From Orientallactaga sibirica (lineage: Eukaryota; Chordata; Mammalia; Rodentia; Dipodidae), in assembly GCA_036365145.1 (NCBI GenBank), contig JAEOAD010000040.1:16157501-16221500 (forward strand): a DNA stretch of 64,000 nucleotides, written 5' to 3'. The notes under the pieces were generated by a model that saw nothing but the letters and a program-made list of their open reading frames with translations, ran no database searches and was not told the DNA's origin. Below are positions 1 to 10,815 of the stretch, piece by piece (position 1 is the first letter of the stretch; each line of letters starts with the position of its first letter). The translations under genes were made by a program, and so were the position numbers.

Positions 1-465
1 TCAACTCCTTTCCTTATAAATTTAAAATATTAATCTCTCTATTCATTACTGTGCTCATTTTACCTCCAACTTTTATTTCTTGACATTTTCCATTAACATC
101 ACCGTGACTAGAATGTATAAATTTATGTCTGAGCAAAATTAAGGCTTGTCTATAGGATAATTTGCAAAGTACGAAGTTAGCAACTACTGTTTGCCTTTCT
201 ACAGTGTCTGCTGCAGGATAAAATAATGTGCTCTGATTATGTTTTCCCACTTTACATCGACTTAGTTTCTTTCCCTTGGTCTAATTATACCTTCTCCACT
301 TTTTGTTGTTTCTGCATTTTTAAGCTTCACACGGTATCATATCTCTAGAAACACCCACATTCTTTTTGTTTTCCCCTTTCTGATATTTCACATCCTTTTT
401 TTTTTTTTTTTTACTTGCCGTTAAGTATCTTCTGACAAGAATATGAGGAAGGAAAACCAAGAATC
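1..465. other. Unassigned AT-rich sequence
   Basis: No repeat or gene recognised; a (T)n run lies at 398-412. Confidence 0.5.
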
Positions 466-832
466 TGTGGTGGTTTGAATGCGTGTCCCCCCATAGACTC
501 AGGTATAACTTGGATCTCCAGCCATCTGGCTGGAGGAAGTGTCACTGGGAGCAGATTCTGGGGTCCATCCTTAAGGTGTGCTTGGGGGCAGACCTAAATT
601 CCAGACCAAAGGTATACAGAGAGGTTTAAGCTCTGCCAGGGTCCCCGATGCTTGCTGCGTTTGGTTTTTACAGGCTGTTTGGTTGTTTCTTTCTGCTTGG
701 ATGTATGGAAGCAGCTTCTTCTGCCATTGATAGAATTTCTCCTGGGTCTGTAAGCTTAAAAGAAATCCCTTCCTCCCCTAAACTGTGCCAGGTTTGGATG
801 TTTATCCCAGCAACGTGGAAGCTGATACAACA
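466..832 (+). mobile_element. ERVL-MaLR-type solo LTR
   Basis: Starts TGTGGTGGTTTGAAT and ends GCTGATACAACA. Internal blocks CCATAGACTCAGG, GGAGGAAGTGTCACTGG and CTGTAAGCTTAAAAGAAATC match the MaLR layout. Flanks GAATC (461-465) and GAGTC (833-837) look like a 5-bp duplication with one change. Confidence 0.75.
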
Positions 833-1124
833 GAGTCCTTGCATGCCGGACAATAGTTTTGTTCTACATTCACATGTCACTGATGTTTTGGTGCCATATA
901 GACTTCCAGACTGAAACCAGCCATCTTTTCAGCTCATTGGAGGCATTTTTGTTTGTCTTTTAGCCTCAGTTGTATGAATTAAAGGCCTTTTTGTCTTATT
1001 CTTATTTCTTTGTAAGTGAACATTTTTGTCTTTCTGAAGCATTAAAGTTTTCTCTTTATCCCTAATGCTCTTGATAGCCAAGGACTGATTTCACAGTGAT
1101 GTCTGTTAAATGTTTGACTGATGC

Positions 1125-1605
1125 AAAGAACCAGATCATACCAGATAAACAAAGCTACTTCAGGTTTATTGGCACAGCTCTCAGGCAAGGTTCACAGGTC
1201 TCGAGATGTGAGGCCAGGGAAGTCGCATCCGGGACCTAAGATGGAGGTCCTTTAAAGGGCCCAGGCAGGGGAAGATGACGTGTCACCTAGGAGCCAGGGG
1301 CAGGCTGAGGAATGGAACTGTTTCAAGGATGGGAGGGGGCAGAGGTCTCCTTACAAGGTCATAATTAGGGAGGGGGCCAACCATTTGGCAGGCAGGGGAA
1401 TCTTGAGACTGCTGGTCTTGATCATGCTCAGGAATAGGGGTGGTGGGGTTGTTGGAGGGCATGGCCACCATGGTAGGTCCTTTGTTCTGAGCACGTCCCT
1501 GCCTAACAGTGTGTGGTTGCCATCAGGTCAAGAATTGCCTAGAGTCAAAGTAGCTTCAGAGGTAGCTTTGGTGTACTCCTTGCTTCATGGGTCACATGGA
1601 ATGAA
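1125..1605 (-). mobile_element. Possible ERV LTR, minus strand
   Basis: On the minus strand a TTTAAAG TATA-like box lies about 100 bp before CCAATAAACCTGAAG, which looks like a poly(A) signal in an R region. The spacing suits an LTR promoter and polyadenylation arrangement. Boundaries and family are not determined. Confidence 0.4.
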
Positions 1606-1902
1606 AAGGCTTGCAGACCACATCAGAATGTTCAGATCACGTAGTCCAGGGAATCACTGAGAACATAACGGAATAGTGACAAAAGCTAGGGGGAAGCTAT
1701 TGGGTAAGTTCACCCATAGGCAATCAGGGTAGAAGAGGCACACACTGAATACACACTCTACATTCATTCATTCTTTCATTCATTCATATTCTCTCTTCTT
1801 TCTTGTCCTGTCCTGTCCTTCCTCTCCCTCTTCCACCTCCCCCCCCACAACATCAGCCTTCCCCATTAATGGTAGGGATCTATAGTTAAAAGTTTCTCTA
1901 GG

Positions 1903-2101
1903 GGGCTGGAGAGATGGCTTAGTGGTTAAGGCGTATGACTGCGAAGCCTAAGGACCCTGGTTCAATTCTCCAGGTCCTATGTAAGCCAGATGCACAATGT
2001 AATGCATGCGTCTGGAGTTTGTTTGCAGTGGCTGGAGGCCCTGGTGCACCCATTCTCTCTCTCTATCTCTAATAAATAAATAAAATTAAATCTTTTTTTA
2101 A
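1903..2101 (+). mobile_element. B2-superfamily SINE
   Basis: This entry describes the family. A tRNA-like head GGGCTGGAGAGATGGCTTAG is followed by a B box (GGTTCAATTCTCC here), a body with GCCAGATGCACAA and TCTGGAGTTTGTTTGCAGTG, a pyrimidine run and an AATAAATAAA tail. Pol III would transcribe such elements from the A/B boxes, and L1 proteins mobilise them. It is flanked by AAAGTTTCTCTAGGG and AAAGTTCCTCTAGGG (1888-1902, 2102-2116). Confidence 0.95.
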
Positions 2102-2221
2102 AAAGTTCCTCTAGGGCCGTTGTTATAGACACACTGTTCAGGCTGCCTGCCCAAGTTATTGACAGCCACTTCACCACTTTGTGGCTTCTTTTCTTTTTCT
2201 TCTTCCCTTATTTTCCTTTTT

Positions 2222-2366
2222 TTTTTTTTTTTTTAATAGTCTTGCTGTAACAGTTCAGGCTGGCCCCGAACTCACTATGTGGCACAGGATGGCCTCAAAC
2301 TCCTGATCCTTCTGCCTCCACCTCCCCAGTGCTGGGCCTACAGGTAGACACTATGACACTCAGCTG
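2222..2366 (-). mobile_element. B1 SINE, diverged
   Basis: Reverse-oriented 7SL-derived text: AACTCACTATGTGGCACAGG, ACCTCCCCAGTGCTGGGCCT, with its poly(T) at 2220-2236. Confidence 0.75.
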
Positions 2367-3215
2367 TGTGTTACTAGTTCTTGACCAGAAGACTTACATA
2401 ACAGCCCCCTGGTGAATAAAGCGTATCACTAATGGGTGGTTGAATCAGGCCCCCGACTGTCGAATGCTTCATGGTTCATGTTTATTCAGTCAGTGCCGAG
2501 TGTTCACTGCCCGGTTATATTCACGATCTCATGGCTATTGGATATTCAGGTGTGTTATGCATATTAAGTGTCCCATCCGTGGTTAATACACACGTGCTAC
2601 ACTTAAGCTCATCTCTAAGACACTCCATGAGCTTCCTCATTCCACTTGTTTCCTTTCCTTCCGCAGAAACACATCTTTTCAAATAATACAGCAGCGGAAC
2701 ATTTCAGTGAGTCAAATTTCCCATCCGTCCTGCTTGCCACATACACACTGACTTGGCATATTCGTGTCTTCCTTATTCTACACGTGTTCTTATAACTCTT
2801 CCTTTTATATTTTTCTTCTATACTCATGACTGGTAATAAGTTGATTAGACCAAATTAATTGTTTGTATCTGTCATTTCACTCTTATCTCCTTCTTTTCTC
2901 ATCTGTTCTACTGTTAGAAAATTTCTTTCAGCTTTTTTTTTTTGTTCAACTTGTTCCAACTTTTCAAATTCGGTATTGACTCATTGATTAAAAATAATGA
3001 AGAACTGATATGTTGTTGTTAATTAAATCTTTTGGTTTACTGAGATTTATTTTAATTGTTAATTACTAGCTTTGTCCTTTTCCAGGACTCTATCAAAGAT
3101 GCCACATTGCATTTAACCACTACAATGTTTCAGTCTCATCGTGTCTGCGGCAGTTGCTCAGACTTTTCTTAGTTTTGAAGACCTAGAGAGTTTTGAACAG
3201 CACTAAGCAGGTATT
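2367..3215. other. Unassigned sequence
   Basis: No gene or repeat recognised. The short frames here do not show codon-level structure. Confidence 0.5.
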
Positions 3216-3262
3216 TTGAAAATTTTTTATTTTTATTATTTATTTGTTAATGTATATGTGTG

Positions 3263-3297
<35 letters not shown>

Positions 3298-3575
3298 TGC
3301 ATGTTTCTATGGTCACACACATGCCACAGTGTATACGGGGAGGTCACAGGAGGACCTCAGGGTATTTCTCCTCTTCTTTCACCTTCTTTCGAGACGGGGT
3401 TTCTCTTGCTGCTTTAACTTGGAAGCTTCCAGAGTCTGCTGGCTCTGCCTCCCATTGCTCTAGTCATGTTGGGATTATAGATGCATGTGCCACCTTCTGT
3501 CCAGCTTTACTCAACCTCAGCCGCAAGCTTGCAAGCAACCGCCTTTAACCGCCAAGCCATTTTCCTGGCCCCGGG
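3216..3575. repeat. TG-headed rodent repeat, copy 1
   Basis: A (TG)n run at 3261-3297 is followed by GGGAGGTCACAGGAGGACCT, GAGACGGGGTTTCTCTTGC, TTGGGATTATAGATGCATGT and a GCCAAGCCATTTTCCTGGCC end. The same order recurs near 12165, 13555 and 22300, so this is a dispersed family (possibly RMER-type). Confidence 0.65.
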
Positions 3576-3929
3576 GTCAGATATTTTGTAGGCTGCCCCA
3601 CTTTTTGTACTTACCTGATGCTTTCCTCATGATCGGCTGGGATATGTATTATAGGAGGAAAACTAGAGGGGTAAGTGCAGGTCTCATCACTCCACAGGGA
3701 CTGGCTTCAGTGGCCTGGCAGGTGGTGGGCGTTCAGGGCTGTCCACGGCAGCCTTTCTTCTCCCCTTTCCCCTTCCTGCCTTTGGAACGAAGTCAGGATG
3801 CACCGTCCATGTCCAAAGAAGAGGAAGTTAAGTTCCCCAGCTCAAGGGTGGAATATCTGCCGAAATGATTTGAAACTCTTGCATGGAGGGTTTCTTCTCC
3901 CAGTAATCACATCTTTATTCCATTTCCAG
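3576..3929. other. Unassigned sequence
   Basis: A 127-codon plus frame ends here (3868) but begins inside a repeat; nothing recognised. Confidence 0.5.
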
Positions 3930-3938
3930 CCTCGCTTT

Positions 3939-4198
3939 ATTTATTTATTTTTATTTTTTTTATTTTTAGAGAGAGACACAGAGAGACAGACAGGGAGAGA
4001 GAGACAGAGAATGGGCTCGCCAGCAGTCTCTCAGCTGCTGTGAACGAAATCCAGATGTGTGTGTCCCCTTGTGGGCAAGTGTGGCATTGGGCCCTTGTAT
4101 CACTTTGCATCTGGCTAAACGTGGGACCTGGAGATTGGAACCGGGTTCTTAGGTTTAGCAGGCAGGTGCCTTAACCACTAAGCCATCTCTCCAGCCCC
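3939..4198 (-). mobile_element. B2-superfamily SINE, long variant
   Basis: The long variant has an extra segment (TTGTGGGCAAGTGTGGCATT on the plus strand). Flanks CCTCGCTTT (3930) and CCTTGCTTT (4202) differ by one base. Confidence 0.93.
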
Positions 4199-4210
4199 CA
4201 ACCTTGCTTT

Positions 4211-4829
4211 TGACCTTGTTCTTGTGGCTTCTCATTGATAGGCACTGTATCTTCTATAATATTTATTTCTGTCACTGCCATGATAGGTCTTGGGCAAGAC
4301 CAGTCTGACACTTCTCTCAATCTCACTGCATCCTCAGTAGTTTGATCACCTAAGACCTGTAGGACACTTTGAGGGGTTTTTATACACTTCTGAATACTCT
4401 CAGTTGCTTCTTATTCATATGCAAACCAAAAAACCAGGAGAGCAGAGCTCTGTCCATGGGAATAGAGCTGCTAGCCTGCAGGGTTTGTTTGACAATGAGT
4501 GGGAAGAAAGCCCTTTTGCTGGCACTCCAAATATCAGAACAGAATGACTTACCAGAGAAACTCACACGAAGTGTCCTGTTCATTCCTAGGCATCTTGTTC
4601 AGAGTCCTAGAAAAACATGCTCCCTTCTCTTTGTGAGGGTGTGTGAGCTGAATGCCTGTCCACTATCTGTTCTCAGCACTGCTCTTTTTACCCCCTTAAA
4701 CTGACCAGTAAATAATACTCTTATTTTTCCACTTCACTTATCACTTCTGTCTTCCAGTGGTATTTCCAAAGTGGAAGTGTCCTCAGGACTCCCGAACCTT
4801 GAATTTTTGCCCAGTTTTCTCAACATGGG
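4211..4829. other. Unassigned sequence
   Basis: Nothing recognised. Confidence 0.5.
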
Positions 4830-5290
4830 GCTGGCCTGATATGTGTGCTACATCCCCCACCCTACAGCAGTCAATGTTCCTTGAAGGACTCTCTTCCAGC
4901 CCCCCAAAAAGAGAAACAGGGTCTCCTTGAATTCATGATCCATGCACAAACATTGACTTAAGTCATCCACCAATCATAGAGAAACAATCAATCCATATCC
5001 TGACCCACAAACAACCCCTGACCACATTGGAACTTCTGGGGCGTTACAACCTCAGAAAACATACTCCCCGAATCACTTCTCTGAAAATACCTTCAATAGC
5101 CCTGTAGACTCCCCCCCACCCACACCTGCTCCTTTGATCTGGATGTTTATAAGCTTCACTTCAGCTTTGGGGAGACACAGAGAGCCTCTAGCTCATACAC
5201 AGGTCTCTGTCCCTAACCACTTATCGTGTTTGCAATAAATGGTTTCCTTCTGCCCCAGTTTGGGTCCGATGTCTTTTTCTTCAACTTTCC
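4830..5290 (+). mobile_element. Possible ERV LTR, plus strand
   Basis: GATGTTTATAAGCTTCACTT (TATA-like) is followed about 85 bp later by TTGCAATAAATGGTTTCC (poly(A)-signal-like) and then a pyrimidine-rich stretch. This is the usual U3-R-U5 order. No target duplication or partner LTR was found. Confidence 0.4.
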
Positions 5291-6379
5291 TTTCAGTTCT
5301 TCTATCTCCTTCCCACCTTCCAGGAAGGGGCTGAGATTTCAATATTCTCAAGGGCCCCTTCTGTCCTGTCTGTCATTCCTTAGTATCATATTGATGTTAT
5401 TATGGGACGAGGAGAAGATGGACATCCTACCCCACCTGTCCCCTTAAGCACTGCCCCTGTTGTTTTCACTATAAGACATAGTGTACTGAATAAGGAAGGC
5501 TAAACTGTAACACACTGGTCCCAAAACATTTCAGATAAAATAGAAGTTTGTTTCACTTTCCTGCCATGGTTCATGTTTTCTGGCAGTGGCTACTATCCTC
5601 TAAGCACTGTTTCAGGACCGGGGTCTCCAGAGATCTGTGCTTGGCCAGTGGAAGAGGAGAGAGAAGAGAGAGGAGAAGATGGAGGGGACATGTCTCCTCC
5701 TCCTCCTTCTTCTTTTTTTGAGGTAGTTTTTCACTCTAGTCTAGGCTGACCTGGAATTCACTATGTAGTTTCAGGGTGTCCTCGAACTCATGATCCTCCT
5801 ACCTCTGCCTCCCGAGTGCTGGTATTAAAAGTGTGCACCACCACGCCCAGCTCACGTCTGCTTCTTAAGAGCTTTGGGCCAGTAGCGCACATGTCCCTTC
5901 TGTTTACATGCCACGGCTGAGAGCTAGTCCTGTAACCCTGGGAGAGCTACAGCCCCAAACTAGGCACTCACTTTCCAGCTGCAAGGACGAATGGATCTGG
6001 TTGGACATCTGGTCTCCTTCACCTCCCACGTCTGGCACCAGAATGCAGGTGCTAGGCGATGGTAAAAACTGGGCAGAACTAGACTTTGCTCATCAGTCAT
6101 TATAAGAGTATGGATGATACCTTCCTGCCTGAATATTCCCAGTGGCTGTGCCATGCATTCTATTGTGTTGCTTTGAAAGGAAAGTCAAGAAAATGATGCC
6201 CATTTAATAAAATCTGTGTGTCAGGAATTGGAGAAAGTGATTTGCATAGAACCTAGACAACACATGTTCTCTTTGAGTCACAACAAAAGCTGTTTCTGTT
6301 TATGAAATCTGGGTCCCCTGTGAGAGAGGCATAAGAATTCAGGATCTTTCTAAAAGAGGAATCTGGCATCAAATGATTG
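5291..6379. other. Unassigned sequence around one B1
   Basis: Apart from the B1 at 5713-5852 and a GA-rich patch near 5650, nothing is recognised. Confidence 0.5.
5713..5852 (-). mobile_element. B1 SINE
   Basis: Reverse B1: GCTGACCTGGAATTCACTAT, CTCTGCCTCCCGAGTGCTGG, CACCACCACGCCCAGC. Confidence 0.9.
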
Positions 6380-6545
6380 CTCACCTACTAAGTGCTAGAC
6401 ATGGTGTCAGAATGTAGCAATGTGGAAATGGGAAAGACTCCATGCCTGATTTCCAGAAGCTCAGCTGTTTTTTTCTTTCTGAAATGCAAACCAACCATCA
6501 CAATACAATGTGACAAGTGCTGCAGTGAGACACAAGAACACAGTG
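6380..6545. mobile_element. Possible ancient MIR/L2-type fragment
   Basis: CACCTACTAAGTGCTAGACA and ACAATACAATGTGACAAGTG resemble old mammalian interspersed repeats. The match is weak. Confidence 0.35.
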
Positions 6546-6655
6546 GCTTCTTTTCTGCTTAGATGGACAAGGAAGATGGGTAGGGTCCAGCAACTGAATA
6601 GGACATTAAGGGATAGTTAAGAATTTGCCAGGGGAAGAGGGGCAGAGGGACCGCG

Positions 6656-7063
6656 ATGGTTAATCTCCACTTTTGACTGGACTTGGAGTCACTTAGGAGA
6701 CACACTTCTGGGTGTGTCTGTGAGAGTATTTTCAGACAGGGTTTGCACAGGAAGGGAAGAATCGCCTGGAATGTGAGAGGCAGCAGCCCATGGACTGGGC
6801 TCCCAGCATGAACCCAAAGGGAAAAAGAGGAAACCAAATGAGCACCGGCATTCATCTCTCCATGCTTCCCTGACTGCAGACACAGTGAGACCACCCGTCA
6901 CGCTTCCCCTGCTGTGCCTTCCTGACTGCAGACGCTTCCCCTGCCATGCCCTCACTGCCGTGATCGTGTCCTCTCAAACTGTGAGCCAGAACACATCTTT
7001 TTCCTTTTAATGGCTTTTGTTAGGTATTTTGTCACAGCCAGTGGAAAAAGTAACTAATACAAT
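6656..7063 (+). mobile_element. Rodent LTR-like repeat
   Basis: GATGGTTAATCTCCACTTTT, TAGGAGACACACTTCTGGGT and GAGCACCGGCATTCATCTCT come first; ACTGTGAGCCAGAACACATC, GGTATTTTGTCACAGCCAGT and AAAGTAACTAATACA come last. These are familiar blocks of a MaLR-like rodent LTR. The exact family was not named. A short internal duplication of CTTCCTGACTGCAGAC-type sequence is visible near 6868-6932. Confidence 0.6.
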
Positions 7064-7225
7064 CACTAACAAATCCATTGTCAAGAGCCATGGGATACCC
7101 AGACACTGACTGGCAAGGAACTGGGAGAAAGTTCAGGATGGTGAGTGAGGCTAGAAGGCTAGAAAGGTGATGTGTTAATGAGAAGGAGGATAGAGAAATG
7201 GGTAGCCTCTAATCCACCTCTTTCT

Positions 7226-7446
7226 TTCTTTTTTTTTTTTTTAAGATTTATTTTGTTTTATTTATTTATTTATTTGAGAGAGAGGGAGAAAGAAAATGGG
7301 CACACCAGGGCCCCCAGCCACTGCAAACAAATTCCAGGCACATGCACCACCTTGTGCATATGGCTTATGTGGGTCCTGGGGAATCGAACATGGGTACTTA
7401 GGCTTTGCAGGCAAACACCTTAACTGATAAGTCATCTCTCCAGCCC
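7226..7446 (-). mobile_element. B2-superfamily SINE
   Basis: Bounded by a perfect 16-bp duplication, TAATCCACCTCTTTCT, at 7210-7225 and 7447-7462. Confidence 0.97.
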
Positions 7447-7462
7447 TAATCCACCTCTTTCT

Positions 7463-7853
7463 AAAAGTTGGAGTCTCAGGCTGTGTCCTCCTTGCCAGCT
7501 TTCTTAGAGAATGGAACAGACAACTCATTTGAGATGAGGGCTTCACAGTCCTTTTAGTGCTCTTGACACTTTTGGCTACCTGCTTCACTGGCGTGCATTG
7601 TATCATGGTTACAAGCATCCCTGGCTTCTCCCCGCTCAATGTCAGCAGGACCGTCCAAGTTCTGATTGCTGAAACTGTCTCTAGACATTGCCTCATGTCC
7701 TCTGGTAGGTGAGTGGCCCTGGCTGAGGACTAGTACATTAGATAGATGTGGGCTTTCTCCTATCATCTCTCATAGAATTAAACATGGAGTTTTATATAAT
7801 TTGAAGACGTATCACCTTTGAACTCATTAGCCCACAGTCTTGCTCTGTCTTTG
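7463..7853. other. Unassigned sequence
   Basis: Nothing recognised between the SINE and the LTR. Confidence 0.5.
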
Positions 7854-8071
7854 TGTGGTGTTTTGAATGTAAAATGTCTCACGTATGGCTGGAGAGATGG
7901 CTTAGTGGTTAAGGCTTCCACCTGCGAAGCCTAAGAATGCCTGTTCGATTCTCCAGGTCCCATGTTTAGCCAGACACAAAAATGATGCAAGGGTGCAATG
8001 CCACACTTGCCCACAAGAGGGCGCACGTATCTGGAGTTTGTTCACAGCAGCTGAGAGGCTGCTGGAGTTCC

Positions 8072-8127
<56 letters not shown>

Positions 8128-8520
8128 GTCTCTCTCTCTCCCTCTTCCTCTGTTTCTTTCAAATTAAAAAAAAAAAGTCTCCTGTAAACTTGTGTGTTTG
8201 AATACTTCATCCCTGGCTGGTGACACTGGGAAGGTTGTGGAGCCTTTGAAAGGTGGTGCCTTGCTAAAGAAAGTGTGTCACTGGGGGTGGGGTGGGCCTT
8301 GGGGTATTATAGATCAGCCCTGCTTGCTTCACTGAACTGGCTTGCTGTCTCTTCCCTATGCATGTCAGGAGGATGTGGTTCTGGTTGTCTGGCCCTGCAA
8401 TGCTTTCCTCACCATGATGGAACTTGCCCTTGAAACTGTGAGTTGGAAATACACCCTTCTCCTTCCATAAGCTACTTAGGGTGGGGTGTTTTATCTCGGC
8501 AATGAAAAGGTAACCGTCAC
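7854..8520 (+). mobile_element. MaLR-type LTR split by a SINE
   Basis: The 5' end TGTGGTGTTTTGAATGTAAA lies left of a SINE at 7887-8176. The rest resumes at about 8177 with GTGTCACTGGGGG, CACCATGATGGAACTTGCC, AACTGTGAGTTGG and a GGCAATGAAAAGGTAACC end. CTTTG before and CCTTG after may be a decayed 5-bp duplication. Confidence 0.65.
7887..8176 (+). mobile_element. B2-superfamily SINE, long variant, with long (TC)n tail
   Basis: The long variant carries CACTTGCCCACAAGAGGGCG. (TC)n spans about 8075-8140. It splits the LTR at 7854-8520. Confidence 0.95.
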
Positions 8521-8694
8521 CCTTGGAGTGCTGTTAGAGGAGCAGACGAGGCGTAGCAACTACCCTCCATTTTATCCTTTTATCCTTTAAAATGTTGGTG
8601 TTACTCTATAAATCATAATATGGCCTGACAGGCATTCCAGTACACATATACTTTCTACAAGTTGAAGGGCAAGTCATCTTTTAAAGATAAATTT

Positions 8695-8905
8695 GGGGCT
8701 GGAGAGATGGCTTAGCACTTAAGGCATTTGCCTGCAAAAGCCAAAGGATCCCGGTTCGACTCTCCAGGACCCACATAAGCCAGATGCACAAGGGGGCGCA
8801 TGTATCTGGAGTTTGTTTGCAGTGGCTAGAGGCCCTGGTGTGCCTATTCTCTCCTCTCTCTGTCTCTCTCTCTCTCTTTCTACCTCTTTCTCTCTCTCAA
8901 ATATA
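8695..8905 (+). mobile_element. B2-superfamily SINE, tail hit by another SINE
   Basis: Head GGGGCTGGAGAGATGGCTTA to a CTCTCTCAAATATAT tail. The next SINE entered this tail. Confidence 0.95.
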
Positions 8906-9154
8906 TATACATGAGACACAGAGAGAGAGAGAGGGAGAGGAAGACAGATAGAGATGGGCGCCAGCAGTCTCTCAGCGGCTGAGAACGAAATCCAGATGCG
9001 TGCGCCCCCTTGTGGTCAAGTGCGGCATTGCTCCCTTGTGTCACTTTGCATCTGGCTAAACATGGGACCTGGAGATTGGAACCACTGGAGATTGGAATCA
9101 GCGTTCTTAGGCTTAGGAGGCAGGCACCTTAACCACTAAGCCGTCTCTCCAGCC
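8906..9154 (-). mobile_element. B2-superfamily SINE, long variant, nested in the previous tail
   Basis: CTCTCAAATATAT is present at 8893-8905 and again at 9155-9167, so this element inserted into the 3' tail of the plus-strand SINE. The two form an inverted pair. It contains a short duplicated ACTGGAGATTGGAA segment near 9070-9095. Confidence 0.95.
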
Positions 9155-9167
9155 CTCTCAAATATAT

Positions 9168-10439
9168 TTTTTAAAAAATGAGGTTTAAATGTGCTTTCTA
9201 TCTTTTTTTCAGTCCAAAATGGCCATTTTGAGCTTTATGACCTAACCATAAAAAAGAAGTTTATTTACTTCAGATTCCCCTGTCTGTCCATGTGGGAAAA
9301 ATCTGAGCCAGGCTCCTACCTTTACTCAGCTAAAGGTTGACTCCTCACACATCTGGTGTCTAAAACACATGGATGAATCCCTCTTTTATCAACAGCTCTG
9401 AATAGCATCTTCTTGAACAACACCTGTCAGAAGATCCATCCAAGAATTGACTACAGCCCAGCATCTGCCAAAAGTGCGATGGAGACATCGGATTTTCAGA
9501 TAGACAGTCAAGGTTGTGGACTAACTCTCCCTCCCTCTGGCTCTTTCCATCCTATCCTTGCACAAAGTCAGCTCATCTGAAAACAACAAGTCTTGTCTGG
9601 AAATCTTTGTAAAGAAATGTGTTTAGCAGAAAAAAAGGTGTGATTTTTCTGTGTTTAATTTTTTAAAGCAAAATACATACAATTTCCATCTGTGAGAAAA
9701 ATCTTTTTTTGTTGTTGTTGTTCTTTGCAAAATCATAGTCAGAGTTGCTGCCAATTATAATTCAGAAGTCAGTGTCTGGTTCCTAAGAGTGAATTGGATT
9801 CTGGTCTCAGCAGCGAGGCAAGGAGACAGGATTTGCCTTTAGACAGAACATGGATCAGCCCAAGCCCAGCATGAGTGCCTGCAGGAAGGTTTCACACCTT
9901 ATCAGACTGCCCTGTTGTGGGGCGATGACTGGATGTGAAGGGAAGAGACATGTTGTCGATCAAAAAGGGTGCCTAAGGGGCTGGCATGGGGTATCTTCCA
10001 TGCTCAAGAGAGACATGCCTTCGCCATGGCTTTCTTGAAGCCTTCCAAATGAATGAGTCTTTCCAATGCAGGCAAAACCTAGAGTGGGTTAGGGAGGACA
10101 GAAAGGCATTTTCACTGTGAGATGGGCAACCCAGGGCATTGGATTCGAACTGAGAGGACAGACCATGGAGAAAACTAGAACCTGTGCTCAGTCTGCAGAA
10201 CCCAGCCCCGCCAAGCCAATGTACATCCATAGTGAGCAGCCCGGGAAGACAGCCATGCCAGACTGCTGGAAGTCACACTGCTGCCTCTGCCAACAACCCA
10301 GGAAGCCAAACCAGTTCTCTAGAGGCAATTGTCCCAAGTAACCCTGGATTTGATTAATAGCCGATACAGTCTCGGCTCATTGTCCCTGGCTCTAACTTAC
10401 AAGTGTACATCCCCAGTCACACAGGATGTCCCATTTCTT
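9168..10439. other. Repeat-poor block
   Basis: About 1.3 kb with no recognised repeat; only short frames. Confidence 0.45.
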
Positions 10440-10600
10440 TCTTTTTCTTTTTTTGGTTTTTCAAGGTAGGGTTTCACTCCAGCCCACCCTGACCTGGAAT
10501 TCAATATGTAGTCTCAGGGTGGCCTTGAACTCATGGCGATCCTCCTACCTTTGTCTCCTGAGTGCTGGGATTAAAGGTGTGTGCCACCACGCCTGGCTAG
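10440..10600 (-). mobile_element. B1 SINE
   Basis: Reverse B1 with AGGGTTTCACTCCAGC, CTGGAATTCAATATGTAGTC and TGTGCCACCACGCCTGGC. Confidence 0.92.
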
Positions 10601-10687
10601 GATGTTCCACTTTTATGTGCTCACCAATAGCCTCTCTCACAACAGTGACATGCAACTTGACCATACCTGAAGCTTTCTATCTCTCTT

Positions 10688-10815
10688 TTTTCAAAATTCT
10701 TTTTATTCATTTATTTTTAGAGAGAGAGAAAATTGGTGCACCAGAGCCTCAGCCACTGCAATCCAACGCTGGACACTTGTGCCACCTAGTGGGCATTAAG
10801 CCATCTCTCCAGCCC
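10688..10815 (-). mobile_element. B2-superfamily SINE, internally deleted
   Basis: Has the GAGAGAGA tail side and the TAAGCCATCTCTCCAGCCC end but lacks most of the segment between the CACC(T)TAGTGGGC body and the head, about 80-90 bp. Confidence 0.85.

Noticed and set aside
1280..1660. 126-codon plus-strand frame
   Set aside because: Lies in a GC-richer LTR-like stretch; opposite-strand LTR signals explain it better.
7887..7985. tRNA genes at SINE heads
   Set aside because: A and B boxes are those of tRNA-derived SINEs; no complete cloverleaf or mature 3' end.
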